From: Pseudomonas sp. P7548 | GTDB lineage: Bacteria > Pseudomonadota > Gammaproteobacteria > Pseudomonadales > Pseudomonadaceae | Direction: 5' to 3' | DNA length: 64,000 nt | Assembly (NCBI RefSeq): GCF_013386585.1 | Contig: NZ_JACARO010000047.1 | Coordinates: forward strand, 62,001-126,000 | Shown here: piece after piece, positions 62,001-64,000 of the stretch | Numbering within the stretch: position 1 is the first letter of the stretch | Layout: every line of letters starts with the position of its first letter | Position numbers and translations under genes: made by a program | Notes under the pieces: model-generated | The model's database searches: none | Told to the model about the DNA's origin: nothing | Seen by the model: the letters and a program-made list of their open reading frames with translations, nothing else

Positions 62001-62171
62001 GCCGGGTAGCTGGGCGGTCACCTGGATCGTTGGGAATTCGGCTTCCGGCAGGGGGGCGATCGGCAGTCTAGGGAACGCGATCACCCCCAGCAGCACCAGG
62101 GCGAATGTCAGCAGCAGGGTGGCGACCGGGCGGTCGATGCACCAGGCGGAAACCGACCCCCGCGCCGTCAT
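59076..62171 (-). CDS. RND efflux permease, HAE1 type
   Basis: 1031 residues and about 12 helices, in two similar halves with large periplasmic loops. The proton-relay residues are in VGFVVDDAIVVVENIHRHLE (near residue 400), two aspartates side by side as in drug-exporting HAE1 pumps, unlike the single-Asp pattern of metal-exporting HME pumps. VVSLTLAPTLAALFMK and, near the end, IGLVLLIGIVKKNGILLIDF are family blocks. It is closest to the MdtB/MdtC/MuxB group, normally found as two permeases, but here only one is present. Its ATG overlaps the adaptor stop (ATGA). Confidence 0.93.
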   Translation of the reverse strand: MTARGSVSAWCIDRPVATLLLTFALVLLGVIAFPRLPIAPLPEAEFPTIQVTAQLPGASPDTMASSVATPLEVQFSAIPGMTQMTSSSALGSSLLTLQFTLDKSIDTAAQEVQAAINTAAGKLPSDMPSLPTWRKVNPADSPVLIISVSSHDMPGTELSDLVETLLARQLSQVDGVGQINITGQQRPAIRVQASPDKLAAIGLTLADVRLAIQQSSLNLAKGALYGKNSVSTLATNDQLFHPDEYGDLIISYKNGAPVQLRDVAKVVNGSENAYVQAWAVDTPGVNLVITRQPGANIVETVERIQAEMPRLEAMLPASVQVSVLMDRTTTIRASLHEVEMTLLIAILLVVGVMAIFLRQWSATIIVSSVLGVSLIASFALMYVMGFSLNNLTLVAIVVAVGFVVDDAIVVVENIHRHLETGLDKREAAIKGASEIGFTVVSISVSLVAAFIPLLFMGGVVGRLFKEFALTATSTILISVVVSLTLAPTLAALFMKAPHHRPHDKPGFGERLLAGYERNLRRALAHQRTMAGIFLLSLGLAVVGYVFIPKGFFPVQDTGFVLGTSEAAADVSYPDMVAKHKALAEIMKADPAVRAFSHSVGVTGSNQTIANGRFWISLVDRGDRDVSASQFIDRIRPKLAAVPGIVLYLRAGQDINLSSGPSRSQYQYVLKSNDGATLNTWTQRLTEKLRSIPAFRDISNDLQLGGSITHITIDRRAAARFGLTATDVDQALYDAFGQRQVNEFQTEINQYQVVLELDTRQRGKAESLNYFYLRSPLTNEMVPLSALASVDAPTVGPLSISHDGMFPAANLSFNLAPGVALGDAVILLNQAKNEIGMPTSIIGNFQGAAQAFQSSLASQPWLILAALVAVYIILGVLYESFVHPLTIISTLPSAGLGALVMLWLLGQDFSIMALIGLVLLIGIVKKNGILLIDFALEAQRTRGLTPQDAIFEACITRFRPIIMTSLAALLGALPLMLGYGAGAELRQPLGIAVVGGLLVSQALTLFTTPVIYLYLEKFFHRPTPAPALATTH

Positions 62172-63334
62172 GGCTGCACCTTGGCGTCAGCGGTCTGGAT
62201 CACCTGGGGTGGCTCCTTGAGAATCTCGATCTTGGCACCGGACTTGAGGCGCGACTGGCCATCACTGACCAGCACGTCACCGGCCTGGATGCCCTTGAGG
62301 ATATTGAGTTCGCTGTCCTGGTACAGCACCTGCACCGGCACGATGTCCACCTTGTCGCCGTTGACGCGATACACGAAGTGCGAATCCAGGCCTCGCTGCA
62401 CCACGGTCGGCGGCACGGCCAGGGCGTTGCGGTCGAGGGCGGTCTGGATCTTGATCGTCACCAGCTGGCCCGGCCAGAGCTTCTGCGTGTTGTTACGGAA
62501 CTCGGCTTTGGCGCGGATAGTGCCAGTGGTGCTGTTGATCTGGTTGTCGATCAGGCTCAGGCGGCCTTCGCCCAGCAGCTCACTGTGTTCACCTTCGGTA
62601 TCGGCACCGAGAAAGGCGTCGACGCTGGCCGGGTGCTCGGCGGCGATCAGCCCCTGCAAGGTCGGCAGCATTTGCTGTGGTAGGGAAAACTCCACGGCGA
62701 TGGGATCGATCTGGGTGACGGAGAACAACCCTTGGGTGTCGCTCATGCGAAGGAAGTTGCCCTCGTCCACCGTACGAATGCCGACGCGGCCTGTAACCGG
62801 GGAACGAATCTGTGTGTACGAAAGCTGAACCTTGGCCGAGTCGATCGCGGCCTGATTGCCTTGCGCCGTGGCTTTCAACTGGTTGACCAGGGCTTGTTGC
62901 TGGTCGTAGGTCTGTTTCGACACGCCGTCGTCGATGCTCAATTCCTTGTAGCGCTTGAGGTTGACCAATGCCACTTGCAACTGCGCCTGGCTCTCGCCCA
63001 ACTGCGCCTTGGCCTGGTCGAGGCTGGCGCGGATCGAACGGTCGTCGATGGTTGCCAGCAGGTCGCCGGCCTTGACCAGTTGGCCTTCCTTGACCAGCAG
63101 TTTGGTGAGGATGCCGTCGATCTGCGGGCGGATCACCACGCTGTGCAGCGACAGCACCGAACCGATGCCGCTGACATAACGCGGCAGGTCCTGTTCGACC
63201 ACGTTGATCACGCGCACCGGCACGGCCGTCGACGCCACCAGTTTGGTCTTGGCGGGCCGGGTGAACACCCAGGCTGCGATGACCACTATCACGAGGATGC
63301 CTGCGATCAAGGCGGTGTTGCGTCGAATAAGCAT
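62168..63334 (-). CDS. RND efflux periplasmic adaptor
   Basis: 388 residues. An N-terminal anchor (ALIAGILVIVVIAAWVF, about 8-25) precedes the membrane-fusion core: biotinyl-lipoyl halves (HSVVIRPQIDGILTKLLVKE and RSPVTGRVGIRTVDEGNFLR), a helical hairpin of coiled coil (about 105-165), a beta-barrel (residues about 215-300) and the membrane-proximal domain. It resembles MdtA/MuxA. It is the first gene of the operon adaptor-permease-regulator-kinase. No outer-membrane channel gene is present in the window. Confidence 0.92.
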   Translation of the reverse strand: MLIRRNTALIAGILVIVVIAAWVFTRPAKTKLVASTAVPVRVINVVEQDLPRYVSGIGSVLSLHSVVIRPQIDGILTKLLVKEGQLVKAGDLLATIDDRSIRASLDQAKAQLGESQAQLQVALVNLKRYKELSIDDGVSKQTYDQQQALVNQLKATAQGNQAAIDSAKVQLSYTQIRSPVTGRVGIRTVDEGNFLRMSDTQGLFSVTQIDPIAVEFSLPQQMLPTLQGLIAAEHPASVDAFLGADTEGEHSELLGEGRLSLIDNQINSTTGTIRAKAEFRNNTQKLWPGQLVTIKIQTALDRNALAVPPTVVQRGLDSHFVYRVNGDKVDIVPVQVLYQDSELNILKGIQAGDVLVSDGQSRLKSGAKIEILKEPPQVIQTADAKVQP

Positions 63335-63375
63335 GCTGAGGGCGCCGGGACAGAAAGTGGGAGGATGAAGGCGTA

Positions 63376-63430
63376 CTTATAGCCTGTGGACCCGGTCAAC
63401 AAAGTGACCGCTATCTGACAGCGCTGTCAG
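63376..63430 (-). promoter_or_regulatory. efflux operon promoter with CusR-like palindrome
   Basis: CTGACAGCGCTGTCAG (63415-63430) is a perfect 16-base palindrome, containing TGACA-N4-TGTCA as in CusR/CopR-type boxes. A -10 TATAAG lies on the minus strand at 63381-63376, about 40 bases downstream of the palindrome centre, with no good -35. This fits activation by a regulator bound upstream. Confidence 0.6.
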
Positions 63431-63548
63431 TTAAGGTAGGACCATTCGTACAGGCGATGGTTAAAGATTAGGGAGGCACAGGTATACTGCGCGCCAGTGG
63501 GGCCCGCAAGCCGGCCTCGCCTCCTTTTCTGCACGCCCCGGAGCTTCC

Positions 63549-63782
63549 ATGACTTCCCCGACACACCCCCCTGTTGAAGCGGCCGACCTCGTCGATCCGG
63601 CCGACGCTCAAAGCGTTGAAAAAGCCGAGATCCCGGCGTTCAAGTTTCCGTTCAAGCCGGGGGAATTGGCCGGGGCCAAGCCTGCCGCGCAGCCTTGGTA
63701 CAAGGGCGGTGCCAAGAACGGCCATACCAAGACCCCAGGCATGGCACCACCGGGTACACGTCGCTCGATGGGTAAACGCTGA
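63549..63782 (+). CDS. small conserved hypothetical protein, 77 aa
   Basis: A proline- and lysine-rich, probably mostly disordered protein (MTSPTHPPVEAADLVDPADA..., ending RRSMGKR). There is no membrane segment and no motif I recognise. The C-terminal half, AQPWYKGGAKNGHTKTPGMA, is glycine-rich and basic. GGAG eight bases before the ATG (63541-63544) supports the start, and a TATACT -10 at 63483-63488 stands ahead. It is divergent from the efflux operon. Similar short proteins appear in other fluorescent pseudomonads as far as I recall. Function unknown. Confidence 0.65.
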   Translation: MTSPTHPPVEAADLVDPADAQSVEKAEIPAFKFPFKPGELAGAKPAAQPWYKGGAKNGHTKTPGMAPPGTRRSMGKR

Positions 63783-63945
63783 GAGTAATGGGTCACACAT
63801 TGCGTCGATTGTTGCCTACAGCGTTAGTCGACATTTCTGCTTGTAGGTCCGTCTCCATTTCTTGAAAGCTTGCGCAGCATTGGTCTCGCCCCGGTTGATG
63901 TCGACTGGGGCGGTTGCTGCCGTTTTTCAGGAAAAGGATGTTTCC

Positions 63946-64000
63946 GTGGTCTTGATACACATTTGTGTAGCGCTTGCCTTGTTACTCTCCGTTGATGCGG
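63946..64000 (+). CDS. possible 5' end of a gene cut by the window edge
   Basis: GTG at 63946 follows AAAAGGA (63932-63938) at a good distance and opens an 18-codon frame to the window end, VVLIHICVALALLLSVDA, which has the hydrophobic look of a signal or membrane helix. Too short to identify. The 163 bases before it hold only a weak hairpin (CGCCCC/GGGGCG, 63887-63912). Confidence 0.35.
   Translation, partial: MVLIHICVALALLLSVDA

Noticed and set aside
63887-63912. CGCCCC/GGGGCG hairpin as terminator of the 77-aa gene
   Set aside because: The loop is 14 bases and the T run begins about ten bases after the stem, so it does not fit an intrinsic terminator.

Overview
The window is a high-GC chromosomal segment of a Pseudomonas, most likely from the P. 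fluorescens group. This rests on the gene order (mqo, hpt and upp near one end, then the MCP and M48 pair, then gmhA-yraN-lpoA/rsmI/rnpB/mraZ-dcw-lpxC), on protein sequences that read as Pseudomonas throughout, and on repeated palindromic elements built on the GTGGGAGCGGGCTTGCTCGC type arm that fill the gaps between genes. It is almost entirely core genome. I see no prophage, insertion sequence, CRISPR array, rRNA or tRNA.

Layout. 1-8.5 kb: the 3' part of hisC, the upp-uraA uracil salvage operon facing away from hpt, a WbuC-type cupin, two small conserved proteins, malate:quinone oxidoreductase, a 0.7 kb gene-poor gap and a YajG-type lipoprotein. 8.5-18.6 kb: small proteins, an acyltransferase, a YedK/HMCES-type peptidase, a dCache chemoreceptor, an M48 lipoprotein, a Gdt1-type manganese exporter behind a yybP-ykoY riboswitch, rsmC, a 2-hydroxyacid dehydrogenase and a LysE exporter. 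18.8-27.1 kb: an acyl-CoA ligase, a DUF1302 outer-membrane protein, a DUF1329 periplasmic protein and a MalT-like LuxR regulator, which look like one lipid-utilisation module. 27.2-32.4 kb: an MBL hydrolase, an OmpA-like lipoprotein and the lpoA-yraN-gmhA-BON lipoprotein operon.

32.5-52.1 kb: rsmI, the RNase P RNA, then the complete division and cell-wall cluster mraZ-rsmH-ftsL-ftsI-murE-murF-mraY-murD-ftsW-murG-murC-ddlB-ftsQ-ftsA-ftsZ-lpxC. Most neighbouring genes in it overlap or touch. It makes lipid II, builds the septal synthase FtsW/FtsI with FtsL and FtsQ, and lays down the FtsA/FtsZ ring. LpxC commits lipid A synthesis. 52.2-63.8 kb, almost all on the minus strand: two tandem paralogous diguanylate cyclases, an OprD-family porin, and an RND efflux operon (adaptor, permease, response regulator, sensor kinase) with a 16-bp palindrome at its promoter that fits a CusR-type operator.

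The least described material is the DUF1302/DUF1329/acyl-CoA ligase/LuxR module, with a Crc/Hfq-type motif beside the DUF1302 ribosome binding site; the self-regulated RND efflux operon; and several leader structures (upp T-tract, manganese riboswitch with competing hairpins, MraZ boxes). Gene-family assignments come from reading the translations; no database search was run.
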